NCBI GenBank assembly: GCA_004352715.1
Contig: SCFE01000039.1
Location: forward strand, 1,271,258-1,335,257
Length of the DNA: 64,000 bases
Source: Hofstenia miamia
Lineage: Eukaryota > Xenacoelomorpha > Acoela
Direction: 5' to 3'
Within the stretch, counting starts at the first letter, position 1. Each line of letters begins with the position of its first letter. Made by a program: the position numbers and the translations under genes. Positions 1 to 10,922 of the stretch are shown here, one piece after another. The notes beneath the pieces are model-generated. The model was not told where the DNA came from and made no database searches. It saw nothing but the letters and a program-made list of their open reading frames with translations.

Positions 1-1900
1 GATTTCCACTCTTCACATTACGTCGTAATACCAATACTGGGAGCTCCAGAGTTCTCCCCATATGATATCATTGATTCCTGAAAACAATATTACTGTTTGT
101 GTGGATCATTTTTCAATTTTGTTGCGAACTTTCTCAATCTGCTTACATATTGGTTCTCCTTCTTTATACAAATCATTTGGTGTTACTTGTCCTTCTATGA
201 AAATTCTCTCTTTGTTATTGTTCTTTAATAGGAGCTCCTTTGACTTTTTGTAATGCTCATCATTAACAATATTTTCTGCAGCTTGTCTATTGTTAACATA
301 CGTATTTTCTTCAAATATTTTCTTATTTCTTTCGTGATCAACTCATGTACTCTCTTTTCTTTCACCGCTTTTATTGTTTGTAGCGTTTCTGCATGCTCCC
401 TTCTTATTAAGTTGCGTGTTGTTAGCCATGGTTGACATTTGAGTGCTCTCAGTTTTGTATTCAAAGTTGCACCCCACATGTACTTTTTCATTTCATCTGT
501 TAGTATTTTGACTTCACTTGGACAAATACCTGTCTTGTTTGTGAGCTCTATTATACTAGGTCTTCCCAGTGTGTGCTGTTGCATCAACAACCTCATGAAG
601 TGTTTTTTGAATCTCTGTTGTACTTTCTTTGTAGGGGATAGCAGTAATATCCCGGCATTTTGTGGGAATTGGTGCAACGGCTATTTCATATTTCTTCTGT
701 TGAGCTATTTGTCGTTGCTCTTTCCTCATCATAGGCAGTACTAATTTGTCATTGTATGTCAATGCAATTGCTAGTATCCATATCGCTGTTCTTGCTCTAA
801 TCTCTGGTGCGTTGATCTCTTCAAACATTTGCGTCTTAAAATTTCATTTGGCTTCCATTTTGTATGCCCATCTCACTTCATATAGTACAGCTTCTGTGCT
901 TTTGTGATATTTCTTTGTTGGCAATCATATGTTGATCATTGGCCATTCTTTGTGGGTTGGTTTATCTGCTTTTATTTCTGACCATACTGTTGCTATTTTC
1001 TCCAAGTGTTTGGGAGTTTGGTTTAGACTACACTTTAGGAATATGTTTCCAGTTTCTTCTAAATTTTNATGGCCCTCATTTACCCACCTGCCCATTATTT
1101 GACATTTGGTAGAGGGTGATTTCTCCCTTGGTTTAGACTACACTTTAGGAATATGTTTCCAGTTTCTTCTAAATTTTCGTTTATTCCTAACACCTCCATC
1201 GTCTTAGTCTGATAATACATATTGATCGTGATTTTTGGCTCTACCATAATTCTTTCAGCCGGTGCCATTTCATTAATTTGCAGATCCACCTTTATGAGTT
1301 CCGATATTTTAAATGTTCCACTATTCACCGTAAATAGATTATCCAGTTTAATCTCCATTTCCTTTATACATTTTGGCAGTTCATCTTCATTCTGTGTAAC
1401 AACTATTATTACTCTCATTATATTTTTCTTGGCTATTTTTAGAGTTTCTTCTATATTAGACTGAAGCCTCTTCAATGCTATTTCGGTATCTTTTACAAAA
1501 TATACTATTGTGAGATGCTTTTTGTCCAAGTTTACTTGTTCACATTCAGATATAATCCTTTCTCTGTTCTTTGTTAGCTTCTGCACATCTTTCATAGTGA
1601 ACTGTTCATCAAATGTAATGTGGACTGTGCTTTTAAAATACAGTCTATTGAATTGCTCTTTCATGTCTCCTGTGTATGCTATTATTGTGTTGCATGTGGG
1701 ATGGTTCTTCTTGTCAATCACTATTGGAATTGCATAGCTTTCGTTTTCTTTGGTGGACGTGCTGCTTTTTATCAATCTCTTGGTTTCCAGTGACAAATTA
1801 TCATATGGGTTTTATCTCATTTTTCTATTTGCTATAAAATAGGGGTGAATTTGTTCTTTCCCTATTTTTGTTATGCGACTTTCTCTTTCTTATGATCATG
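1..1900 (-). pseudogene. ORF3 of element 1, unrecognised conserved protein (partial, broken)
   Basis: This lies downstream of pol in the place where some Gypsy elements carry env. I do not recognise the family. It aligns with ORF3 of element 2 along its length: an N-terminal HPYFIA motif, then STVHITFDEQF (1630-1600), AIWILAIALTYN (about 790-750), and GICPSEVKILTDEMKKYMWG (about 530-470). The two copies are clearly homologous with few gaps, which implies past selection on the protein. I see no signal peptide, membrane helix or coiled coil, so a classical envelope is unlikely. In-frame TGA codons lie at 925-927, 844-846 and 106-108; at the first two the relative has Lys. One frameshift falls near 560-680. 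The apparent stop at 1095 is caused by the misjoin at 1068-1130. Confidence 0.7.
1021..1177. other. Duplicated edges around single N: probable assembly misjoin in ORF3
   Basis: The 47 bases at 1021-1067 recur exactly at 1131-1177. Between them, after the N at 1068, lies a roughly 58-base piece (1069-1126) that is a near copy of 3170-3227, which belongs to the linker repeats about 2 kb away. Reading ORF3 directly from 1177 past the duplicate to 1020 restores the alignment with element 2. The insert is therefore best read as a contig-end artefact. Confidence 0.7.
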
Positions 1901-2000
1901 ACGATTTTGTTGTAGTTGATGTTTGCCGGTATGAAAATATTCCTGAGCTCGTTGTTGTGGGGAGTGAACTAGTTGACGGTATTTGTGATGTATCCATATC

Positions 2001-3000
2001 NNNNNNNNNNNNNNNNNNNNNNNNNNNNNNNNNNNNNNNNNNNNNNNNNNNNNNNNNNNNNNNNNNNNNNNNNNNNNNNNNNNNNNNNNNNNNNNNNNNN
2101 NNNNNNNNNNNNNNNNNNNNNNNNNNNNNNNNNNNNNNNNNNNNNNNNNNNNNNNNNNNNNNNNNNNNNNNNNNNNNNNNNNNNNNNNNNNNNNNNNNNN
2201 NNNNNNNNNNNNNNNNNNNNNNNNNNNNNNNNNNNNNNNNNNNNNNNNNNNNNNNNNNNNNNNNNNNNNNNNNNNNNNNNNNNNNNNNNNNNNNNNNNNN
2301 NNNNNNNNNNNNNNNNNNNNNNNNNNNNNNNNNNNNNNNNNNNNNNNNNNNNNNNNNNNNNNNNNNNNNNNNNNNNNNNNNNNNNNNNNNNNNNNNNNNN
2401 NNNNNNNNNNNNNNNNNNNNNNNNNNNNNNNNNNNNNNNNNNNNNNNNNNNNNNNNNNNNNNNNNNNNNNNNNNNNNNNNNNNNNNNNNNNNNNNNNNNN
2501 NNNNNNNNNNNNNNNNNNNNNNNNNNNNNNNNNNNNNNNNNNNNNNNNNNNNNNNNNNNNNNNNNNNNNNNNNNNNNNNNNNNNNNNNNNNNNNNNNNNN
2601 NNNNNNNNNNNNNNNNNNNNNNNNNNNNNNNNNNNNNNNNNNNNNNNNNNNNNNNNNNNNNNNNNNNNNNNNNNNNNNNNNNNNNNNNNNNNNNNNNNNN
2701 NNNNNNNNNNNNNNNNNNNNNNNNNNNNNNNNNNNNNNNNNNNNNNNNNNNNNNNNNNNNNNNNNNNNNNNNNNNNNNNNNNNNNNNNNNNNNNNNNNNN
2801 NNNNNNNNNNNNNNNNNNNNNNNNNNNNNNNNNNNNNNNNNNNNNNNNNNNNNNNNNNNNNNNNNNNNNNNNNNNNNNNNNNNNNNNNNNNNNNNNNNNN
2901 NNNNNNNNNNNNNNNNNNNNNNNNNNNNNNNNNNNNNNNNNNNNNNNNNNNNNNNNNNNNNNNNNNNNNNNNNNNNNNNNNNNNNNNNNNNNNNNNNNNN
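2001..3000. other. Assembly gap, exactly 1000 N
   Basis: The round size suggests a placeholder rather than a measured gap. It lies between the linker repeats and the start of ORF3 of element 1, so more repeat units may be missing. Confidence 0.95.
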
Positions 3001-3577
3001 CTACTGATGGTGTTTCCTCGCTGTCCTTTAATTGGCTTTGAGTACTTGTAGATGCTATTTCCTCTTTGCCCTTTAATTGGCATTGAGTACTGCTGGATGT
3101 TGAAGGGGAGTGTGCATAATTTGGTATTTAAAACCTCACGCCCTTTAATTGGCGATCAGTATCTTGTAGATGGCCCTCATTTACCTGCCTGCCCGTTATT
3201 TGACATTTGGTAGAGGGTGATTTCTCCTTTATCATCTCCATCCTCATACCCTTTATTCGGTAATCAGATTGAGGAGACCTCCTTCTTATTTTTCTTCTTT
3301 TGTTCGTCAGTGTCATATGCTCCGTCGTCATACCCTTTAATTGGTAATCAGACTGCGGAGCTCTTCTTCTCACTCTCCGTCTCTTGTTACTAGGCGGTGA
3401 ATTCTCCATCGTCATGCCCTTTAATTGGCAATCGGATTGCGGAGACCTAGTTTTACTGGTGGAGCTCATCGATGTTTCCTCTGTCCTCACGTCCTTTATT
3501 TGACGATCAGATTGCAGGGTTCTCTTCCTTCTCACTCTTCTTGATTTCATTGGTGATTGTTGTTGTGTCCATTTCAT
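3001..3577 (-). repeat. Degenerate tandem repeat coding an Arg-rich PQSDxxLKGM linker
   Basis: Seven copies of a motif like CCCTTTAATTGGCAATCAG start near 3024, 3069, 3140, 3248, 3332, 3416 and 3491. The last spacings are 84, 84 and 75 bases, all multiples of three. On the minus strand they encode repeats of the form PQSDYQLKGM followed by a basic patch such as KRRRVRRR (ORF 3128-3577). The copies nearest the gap have shorter, irregular spacing. The segment sits between pol and ORF3. A basic, repeat-built spacer could bind nucleic acid, but that is inference. Confidence 0.75.
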
Positions 3578-3830
3578 GTTTCCTAAATTCAGTTACTAAA
3601 TTAATATCCCATATCTCGGGGTCATATTTTGTTTTATTTCTCACTGCCCTCTGGGGCATTATTCTTCTTTCAAGTTCCAGTTCCCCTTTCTCGGGTCTAT
3701 ATTCATCCTGCAATTCTTCTTCATGCACACTGTCCAAATCGTCCATTTCAGCATATGTGCCATCATCAACCTGTATAATTTTAAATTCTGCATTTTTATC
3801 AAGAGTCACTTGTTCTATATTTACTGTTGC
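3507..3830 (-). CDS. Acidic segment after integrase, conserved in both elements
   Basis: In frame with the integrase but beyond a TGA at 3831-3833, the coding sequence continues as an acidic stretch ending in a motif YDPEIWDINL (about 3620-3590). Element 2 has the same arrangement and a matching YDPNIWDLNL (15985-15955). The conserved acidic-then-YDPxIWDxNL pattern beyond the stop shows that this region was translated. The mechanism could be read-through of TGA, reinitiation, or a sense codon in the ancestor. I do not recognise a domain. It overlaps the frame of the Arg-rich repeats, so another shift is needed to reach them. Confidence 0.6.
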   Translation of the reverse strand, partial: ATVNIEQVTLDKNAEFKIIQVDDGTYAEMDDLDSVHEEELQDEYRPEKGELELERRIMPQRAVRNKTKYDPEIWDINLVTEFRKHEMDTTTITNEIKKSEKEENPAI

Positions 3831-5347
3831 TCATTTTAAATTTTGAAAATGTAATATTCTTCCATCATTCAATTTATAATTATTATTGGGTAGTGTTTGT
3901 GTGATTGTGAATGGCCCTGACCACTGTGTTTTAAGTTTTCTTACCTGATTCACGTCTTGTGTTCTCATTAGAGTGTATGTGTAAACCTTATCCCCTACCC
4001 TGTGTGGTTCACCATATATCTTTTTGTTGAAGTTCCTTACTTGCCTTATTGCTGATTTCTTCGTGTTGTGACACATTGCTTCGTGGATTCCTGGTATTTG
4101 ATATTTAATCTTCATTATGTAATCATATCTGGCTTTTCGGAGTACGTGTGATATTGCATTGCCGCTTCTCTACCATACATAGCCTTATATGGCGTCATCC
4201 CCATTGTTGAGTGTACTGATGTGTTATAGAAATATTCGACTATTTCCAATATTTCTCTCCAATCTCTGCCTCCAATTCTTGAAGTTAATACTCTTATTAA
4301 TTTAATCATCATTCTATTTAATCTTTCCACTGCCCCATTTGCTTGTGGGTGATACACCATTGTCTTTTCAGTTAGTATTTCCATCAGTTTAGTCATTTCT
4401 TCAAATAATTTACTTTCAAACTGTATGCCCCTATCCGATATTATTGTTTGCATTGGTCCAAACTTTAGAATCCACTCTTTCATGATCTTGTCTGCTACTA
4501 CTTTTGCCGTTGTTGAATCTAATGGTATCATTCGAGCGTATTTCGTAAAATTATCGACTAAAACCAATATATACTGATAACCCTCATCATCTTGAGATAA
4601 TTTCTCTAGATCTACATGGACAATTTCGTTGGGTGCCCTTGCCATAATTTTTTCAAGCAGCGCAGTTTGTATCGGAAAATGGCTCTTATTATTTATAAGA
4701 CATGTATTGCATTTATTAATGACATCTTCTACTGTTCTTCTAATACTCATCATTATGAACCAGGCATTAAAGGTATTCTCTGTCTGTATTATGCCCAAAT
4801 GTCCGTTCTCATGTATCTTTCGAACTAATTCCCTTTTATAATATTCAGGGATTGCTATTCTCAGCATCTTTCCCTCTATATACAAAAGTCCATTTCTATT
4901 TAACTTCCACTTATATCTTTGGAAGTAACTTTTGGCTTCTTTTCCCAGCGTCCAATCATCATCATCCATTTTGTCTTGTATATCTCTCAAAATTATGTTG
5001 GTTTTCTGTTTTTCAATTATGTCTTTTTCGGATATTTCTTCCTTAATTATTATTGGCATAATTGCATTTTCTTTCTTATCCATATTAATATCAGGTAGTT
5101 TGGCATACTTGTTTTCTGACATGAACTGAAATTGTTTCTTTTCACCATCGACTTTTTCCAAATCTCTTTGGTATTCTGGCAACACTGTCCAGAAATCTGC
5201 ATTTTTATGTAACGTTCCTTTCCGATGTTCTATTGTAAATTTAAACTCGTTTAAATATTCAATCCATCGTGATATGATTGATGATTTGTCACCAGAAAAC
5301 TTTTTAAGCCATGCTAATCCACTATTATCAGTTCTCAGTTTAAGCAT
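3831..5347 (-). pseudogene. Integrase region of element 1 pol
   Basis: Open frames at 5347-4115 and 4115-3831 give the retroviral-type integrase that joins element cDNA to host DNA. Visible features are an N-terminal zinc-binding region with HENGHLG and CNTC, the DDE core with VHVDLEKLS (first Asp), ISDRGIQFESKLF (second Asp), and YHPQANGAVERLNR (Glu), and the C-terminal GPF segment. The upstream part still carries the end of RNase H (LRTDNS). A frame change falls near 4115. The segment ends at HFQNLK followed by TGA at 3831-3833. The same HFQxLK-TGA is seen in element 2. Family assignment is firm; this copy is not intact. Confidence 0.93.
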
Positions 5348-5362
5348 TTGTCCTATTAAAAA

Positions 5363-6650
5363 CTAAGGAAATTTCTTTATGCTTTCAACTAGTGCCAACA
5401 TTTCCAATTTCATTGAGCCATAATTTTCCTCACTCTGTTTCAGTTTGCAACTAAAAAACTGTATGGGCACTTCTTTACCATCCTTTATCTGACCTAGGCA
5501 TGCTCCTATTGCGACGTTACTGGCATCACAGTCGAGGATAAATTCCTTGTCATAGTCTGGTGTATTCAATGATGGCATCCTGCTCAATTCATTTTTTATG
5601 TTATCCAACTGATCTTGTTCTCTCCATGTCCACTCAAAGATTTTATTCTTTTTAAGCAATTCTGTCATTTTACCAGTTTTATGAGCCACATTAGATATGA
5701 ATGAACCATAATTATTGATAAAACCCATAATCTGCTGTAAGTCCTTTTTTGTTTTCAGACTACTAATGTTTTGAATCATATCTTTCGCATTGTTTTTCAT
5801 TCGTATTTCGCCTTTTCGAATTTGTCTCCCCAAGAATACTACTTGCTCTTTTTCACACTTCTTTCCGTTAACACGTAGACCTGACTTATACAAAGATGTT
5901 CAGTGTTCTGTCCAGCTTCTCAAAGTGTTCTTCAATTGTATCACTTGCTATCAATATATCATCTATATACGCACTTATCCCTTTTTCAACTTGTTTATTA
6001 TTCTGTTTCAAAACTTTCATTACATATCTTTGAAATGTAGCTGGGGCGTTACATAATCTGAAAGCCATATACATCCACTCGAACAGCCCATACGGTGTTA
6101 TAAATGCTGTTTTTTCAATATCTGTAGGCTCCATTGGCACCTGCCAGTATGCTTTACAGAGATCTATACATGTGTAATACTTATTTTTGCTAGCCTCATA
6201 TATAATGTCCTTTATCCTCGGGAGTGGATAGGCGTCTTTCTTGGTAATATCATTAAGTTTCCGGAAATCTATACAGAGTCTATATTTCTCTCCTTGTTTC
6301 ACAAAGACTGTGGGCACTGCATAAGGACTCTCGCTTGGCCTTATTATCTTGTTATTGATTAATTCGTTCAAGATGGTATTATAATGTTCTTTCAAGTGTT
6401 TGGGGACTCTTCTACATGGCAATCTTATCGGTTCTTCAGTTGTTGTTACTATTTTGTGTGTCTCTCCCACTGCCTTTCCCACGCTTATCTCACCATAGTT
6501 AAATATTTTTGCGTGTCTTTTTAGTATCATTACCAGCTGCTTTCTTTCCTCTGCACTCAGGTGTTGATACTCTTCCTCTGTTATTTCCGGTATTTGATAC
6601 TCTGTGTTTTCTTCTTGTTTTAAAATGGTTAGCTTTATTCACCATCGTTT
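5363..6650 (-). pseudogene. Reverse transcriptase and RNase H of element 1 pol
   Basis: The RT palm and fingers lie at about 6480-5940: LCIDFRKLND, DLCKAYWQVPM, CNAPATFQRYV, and the catalytic AYIDDI near 5970. A frameshift at 5886-5893 leads into the thumb/connection and RNase H, with ILDCDASNVAIGACL (about 5545-5500). The frame ends at KKFP followed by TAG at 5360-5362 and resumes in frame with RNase H residues. A second frameshift near 6620 separates RT from the upstream pol segment. These motifs make copying of element RNA into cDNA the ancestral function. The Ty3/Gypsy YIDD signature supports the class. Confidence 0.95.
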
Positions 6651-7375
6651 TTTCAGTCCTCACTTTTTTTCCTTTTAACTTTAGGGTATCCTTTCTTATG
6701 TTAACCACATGATTAGTTGCATTTAACATTGGTATCGTTCCTTTACCTTCTTTTAATACGCACAAACTTGATGGAATTGATACTTTTTTCGTGTTGATCC
6801 CTTTTTGATCATATATCATAACTTCAGCCATTATGTGTTTTTCTGTTTCTATTTGACACATTTTCCAGTTGTTCAGTGGAATTTTTATGTCTTCCTTTAA
6901 CCGGAATTCTATTATTTCTGTGTCCTGTTCTTCTTTGCAAGTTGTTACTATTTCTTCTTGGACTGATATGGTTTTGTTCATGTAATTGATAATGCATTTT
7001 TTATTCAACAAAAAGTCATTTCCCAGTATCAACCTCATAGGGTAGTGAATATTTTTCTGTATCGATAACCATGAATGTTTGCAAAAACGTGGTATTAGCA
7101 ATCCTCATTGGTACTTCCATTAATTTACCTTTAGTATCAATATAGTCTCCTGATGCATTTAGTAATCTGCTTTTTTCACTTTCCAATTTTCTGTCATCAA
7201 ATCCTATTTTCGCCACACATTTGTCAGTAATAATTGATATTACTGCTCCCGTATCAATAGTTGCCTTGACCATCACTCCGTTTATTACAACTGTAATTGT
7301 ATTAGTCTTGATTAGGTCTGTTACGATTAACACAGGTGCATGGTTTACTGGAGGCGGCGCTCCCTCTATTTTAAA
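6499..7375 (-). pseudogene. Aspartic protease and pre-RT segment of element 1
   Basis: The retropepsin active site IDTGA is at about 7265-7250. The flap-side ILGNDF motif is near 7030, but in a different frame (ORF 7101-6499) because of a one-base shift inside an A-run near 7050. This interrupts the protease and is a disabling mutation, not a programmed signal. The protease frame opens at the gag slippery site (7375-7369) in the -1 frame. In an intact copy the product would cleave the Gag-Pol polyprotein. The segment from about 7000 to 6640 before RT has no domain I can name. Confidence 0.88.
7345..7375 (-). promoter_or_regulatory. Candidate -1 ribosomal frameshift site between gag and protease
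   Basis: On the minus strand the gag frame reads T TTA AAA TAG, with the slippery heptamer TTTAAAA at 7375-7369 and the gag stop TAG at 7368-7366. The -1 frame is closed by TGA only two codons upstream and then stays open through IDTGA. The two frames therefore overlap over little more than the heptamer itself. Directly downstream is a GC-rich stretch, GGAGCGCCGCCTCC, which can form a GGAG/CTCC stem after a short spacer. This has the architecture of retroviral gag-pro frameshift signals. Confidence 0.7.
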
Positions 7376-8268
7376 GTATCATTTCTTGTCTCTTCTGTTT
7401 TTTCCAATTCATCTTCATCATCTATTAGGTCTTCCTCATCGAAGTATGCTTCTTCCTCCTCAATAAAGTTAATCTGTCGTTTGCAATATTTCTTCATATG
7501 ACCTTTCTTTCCACACGCCTGACATTTTAGGTCTTTTCTATTAATGCATTTTACTGTTCCATCCTTCAGCTTTATCTTGATGATCTCATCTTTTGGTTTT
7601 CCATCGTCTTCTTTTCTTATTTTATTCATTCCACTTACCATTGTTGGTATTACTTTTGTTATCGACGATTTTTCGTTAATTCGAGCATTATTTTCCATCA
7701 TGACTTGTATTCCCAGACCTTTTCTTATCATTCTTTCCAAGGAATCGTCGGCGTCACATTTAATTTTGAACTGTTGTCGAATCGGTTCTGGTAATCCTTT
7801 GCATATGTGAGAAAACAGATCATATTTGGAGTATGTACTCTCCCTAGAACTTAACTTCAAAAGTCTCTCCACTTGCAACATATAGTTCTGCAAATCTTCT
7901 CGTTTATTCATTTTTAGACTGTTTAATAACATAAGATATTGACTTTTGAAACTTTCATCATCATAATATCGCTGATACTCTCTGATTAGTTTTTTATAAT
8001 CTGTTTTAGTTTCTAAGTCCAACACCAAATAATGCTGGTAAGCCTCTCCTCCCAAATACAAGGGGAATCATGCCACTGCCTGCTTTTGTATCACTTTCCT
8101 CTCTTTCATACTCATTTCAAACATTTGAATCCATTCTTTGAATGTTGGCAAATAGCTATCACTCTCCCCATAAATTTTGGGAGTACTGCTTTACATGCTG
8201 GTTTCTCACTATCTTCTTCTTCCAACAGTATTGTCTCTTCATATATCGGCTTTATATCCGTAGTACTT
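7366..8268 (-). pseudogene. Gag capsid and zinc-knuckle half of element 1
   Basis: The ORF from 8061 to 7366 encodes a capsid-like helical region followed by one CCHC zinc knuckle, CQACGKKGHMKKYC (about 7530-7490), then an acidic tail. Its relative in element 2 starts with the same pattern (FPLYLSGLAYNQY against FPLYLGGEAYQHY). In frame just upstream is a TGA at 8068-8070, preceded by sequence that still reads as capsid (FKEWIQMFEM). Two small frameshifts between 8062 and 8290 separate this part from the coiled-coil half. Gag packages the element RNA. This copy could not make a full protein. Confidence 0.88.
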
Positions 8269-9030
8269 TTACATTTCTCTAACTTGCTTTGTTATATTTA
8301 CAACTAATTTTTCTACAAATTCATCTTCTGTTTGACAATTTTTGTATATTTGAGCTTGTCCCTCCTCCGTTGGTACGCTTCCAATTAATTTTTCCAGTTC
8401 TTGAATTACTGTGTTCTTTATTACTTTGACACTATTTTTCTCTTCCTCTATTGTTTCTTTGTTTGTTAATGACGTTAATCGGATTTTATCCTTCAAATTG
8501 TCTATTTGAAGTTGCTTTAAAATGTTGTCTTCTCTTAAGTTAACATTCTCCTCAAGCATTTGGGTAATCATTTTTTGTAGATTCTCGCTTTGCATCTTTA
8601 TCTCCTTGTTTGCCTCTATCAATTTTTCAATTTGTTTCTGGAAAACGTTTCTTTGCTCTGTTAACCTTGAACTAGTGTCTTGTGTAATTTCTTTGATCCG
8701 TTTATCCTTTTCAGCATTTGCTAGTTCTATTTCAAACATCCTTTGGGTTAAGTTTTCTATTTGTAACATTAACTCACGTCTTTCATTGTTATTGTTTTCT
8801 ATTATTTTCATTAATTTGGTTGTCGAAAATTCTGCATCTTCTTTTTCTTGTTGCAAAATTATCTCTGTTGGGGAATTTTGACTCTCAGGGGATGTATTAA
8901 CAATCGCTGGGGTTGTTTGATTTTGGGGTGTTCTCTGCGTTTTGGCTTTAGCCCTTTGCTTCTTCCTTGAATTTACCATCTTCATAATTACTAGAGGCAA
9001 TTGTATAATGGTGTCCTTTACCAGTATCAC
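8269..9030 (-). pseudogene. Gag N-terminal coiled-coil half of element 1
   Basis: A 253-residue frame starts with a basic, Lys-rich stretch (SRKKQRAKAKTQR), then a Pro/Thr/Ser-rich segment, then about 130 residues of charged, Leu/Ile-spaced sequence typical of a long coiled coil. Element 2 has a similar but diverged coiled-coil N-terminus (21581-21174). Self-association is a plausible role. The true start is uncertain because the first Met codon choices are weak. The frame ends at TAA (8269-8271), after which capsid sequence continues in another frame. Confidence 0.75.
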
Positions 9031-10922
9031 ATACTACTGGTTACTGCTGCTCGTTGTCTTTTGCTTGTTTACTTGCTTTATAATGAGTGAGAAGAAACAA
9101 CTATCTTAACCCACTCATTAGTAATAATTCTTGTTTGTAACTCTTCGTACTCTTTAGTTAACTATTACACCATCTGTGTTTCCACTGTACATTCTCTCCT
9201 TTGTGCATGCTCTTCAAGCGCCTGTCATGGTTGCCATGTAGAATCATGTCAATCCGCTGTTAGTGTGTCACTTGTAGAAAAACTATTACTTTTCTTAGAT
9301 TAAACAGTAAGCGGAGTTGACACTTTTCCAATTCTCTCCTTTACAATAAGCATTCGGTTTATTAACTTAATTTAATATACAAGAGCCCTTTTAGCTACTT
9401 AACTCACTCCAACTTATTTAGATAAAGCAGAGAGAATGGAAGACAGGATCGACACTTGAAGGTAGACATGCATATCCAGGAACAAATACACCAGCTGCAT
9501 CTTACCAATGGAGCTGCTGCTGTGAAGNNNNNNNNNNNNNNNNNNNNNNNNNNNNNNNNNNNNNNNNNNNNNNNNNNNNNNNNNNNNNNNNNNNNNNNNN
9601 NNNNNNNNNNNNNNNNNNNNNNNNNNNNNNNNNNNNNNNNNNNNNNNNNNNNNNNNNNNNNNNNNNNNNNNNNNNNNNNNNNNNNNNNNNNNNNNNNNNN
9701 NNNNNNNNNNNNNNNNNNNNNNNNNNNNNNNNNNNNNNNNNNNNNNNNNNNNNNNNNNNNNNNNNNNNNNNNNNNNNNNNNNNNNNNNNNNNNNNNNNNN
9801 NNNNNNNNNNNNNNNNNNNNNNNNNNNNNNNNNNNNNNNNNNNNNNNNNNNNNNNNNNNNNNNNNNNNNNNNNNNNNNNNNNNNNNNNNNNNNNNNNNNN
9901 NNNNNNNNNNNNNNNNNNNNNNNNNNNNNNNNNNNNNNNNNNNNNNNNNNNNNNNNNNNNNNNNNNNNNNNNNNNNNNNNNNNNNNNNNNNNNNNNNNNN
10001 NNNNNNNNNNNNNNNNNNNNNNNNNNNNNNNNNNNNNNNNNNNNNNNNNNNNNNNNNNNNNNNNNNNNNNNNNNNNNNNNNNNNNNNNNNNNNNNNNNNN
10101 NNNNNNNNNNNNNNNNNNNNNNNNNNNNNNNNNNNNNNNNNNNNNNNNNNNNNNNNNNNNNNNNNNNNNNNNNNNNNNNNNNNNNNNNNNNNNNNNNNNN
10201 NNNNNNNNNNNNNNNNNNNNNNNCTGTGGAATAGCTATTAGGAGGCTGCTCCAGCATACCTTTAACTGGATGTGGGAACCACCATACAATTACCCTAGCT
10301 CGTAAACGTTTAGCATTCCATCAGAATATAAAATAACCTGACAAGAGAAAATAAATCCAAAGTAGATTTGCTCATCATTAATTACATCACTTCAAGTATA
10401 TTTATAGCACTTGGTAATAAACAACTAAATACTTGACTAGTACCTGTTAATTGTTCTTGTTTACAGTTTTTCCCTCGTTTAATATTTCTGCTACAATTAC
10501 ACAATGTCAGTGTTAATTTGACTACGCTGTTTGACCTTCTTTTGTTTTGTCAAAATACAGTCGAGCATAATTTTAAATATTATTGCACAAAACGTTTACA
10601 AAATGAAATAATCAATCCTATCATGTTTCTACATTTTAATCATTATAATCATTAATAATTTTAGTCTTTGTTTCATTCATCCTTTCCTCTCATCTTGACC
10701 ACACATGATAGTTTTGATGGATTATCTCACACTGACAATGGGTGAATTTTTGATGCATCTGTCAATATCTTTAGAATTACTTAAGAATTCAACAATATAT
10801 TTCAATAAATCATGTGTATTCTTTGAATGTGCCCTAAAAATAGTAAATTATGAGAAAAACCATCAGAATGTTTGTTCTAAAAAAGTCAAAAACGCCTTAT
10901 ATATATATATATATATATATAT
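9031..10922 (-). other. Leader of element 1, with 696-N gap (9528-10223)
   Basis: No ORF of note. The part at about 10480-10733 resembles 23306-23520, which is the leader next to the 5' LTR of element 2 (shared TTGACCACA-ATGAT stretch). Similarity stops near 10733, where an LTR would be expected. Instead about 190 bases of unrelated AT-rich DNA end in a (TA)n run at 10900-10922. I could not find a convincing tRNA primer-binding site. Confidence 0.55.

Larger units (their letters stand above)
1..10922 (-). mobile_element. Ty3/Gypsy-type LTR retrotransposon, element 1 (left end outside window)
   Basis: Minus-strand element. Reading leftwards it has a leader (10922-9031), gag (9030-7366), protease (7375-6990), RT (about 6650-5886), RNase H (5893-5363), integrase (5347-3834), an acidic then arginine-rich repeated linker (3830-3001), a 1000-N gap, and ORF3 (about 1900 to 1 and beyond). 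The order protease-RT-RNase H-integrase is the Ty3/Gypsy order. Several frameshifts and stops show this copy is dead. The leader just left of 10733 resembles the leader beside the 5' LTR of element 2 (23306-23520). The 3' LTR is not in the window. Whether the broken LTR starting at 10923 is its own 5' LTR or an unrelated solo LTR is unclear. Confidence 0.9.

Noticed and set aside
225-1796. Plus-strand frames opposite ORF3 and pol
   Set aside because: They are Phe/Ser/Leu-rich shadows of the minus-strand coding sequence.
1873-3083. Long frames across N runs (1873-3083, 9414-10289, 19280-20506, 22376-23323)
   Set aside because: They are open only because N codons are not stops.
7016-7101. Second programmed frameshift between protease and RT in element 1
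   Set aside because: The shift falls inside the protease fold, between active site and ILG motif, at an A-run. A disabling indel is more likely.
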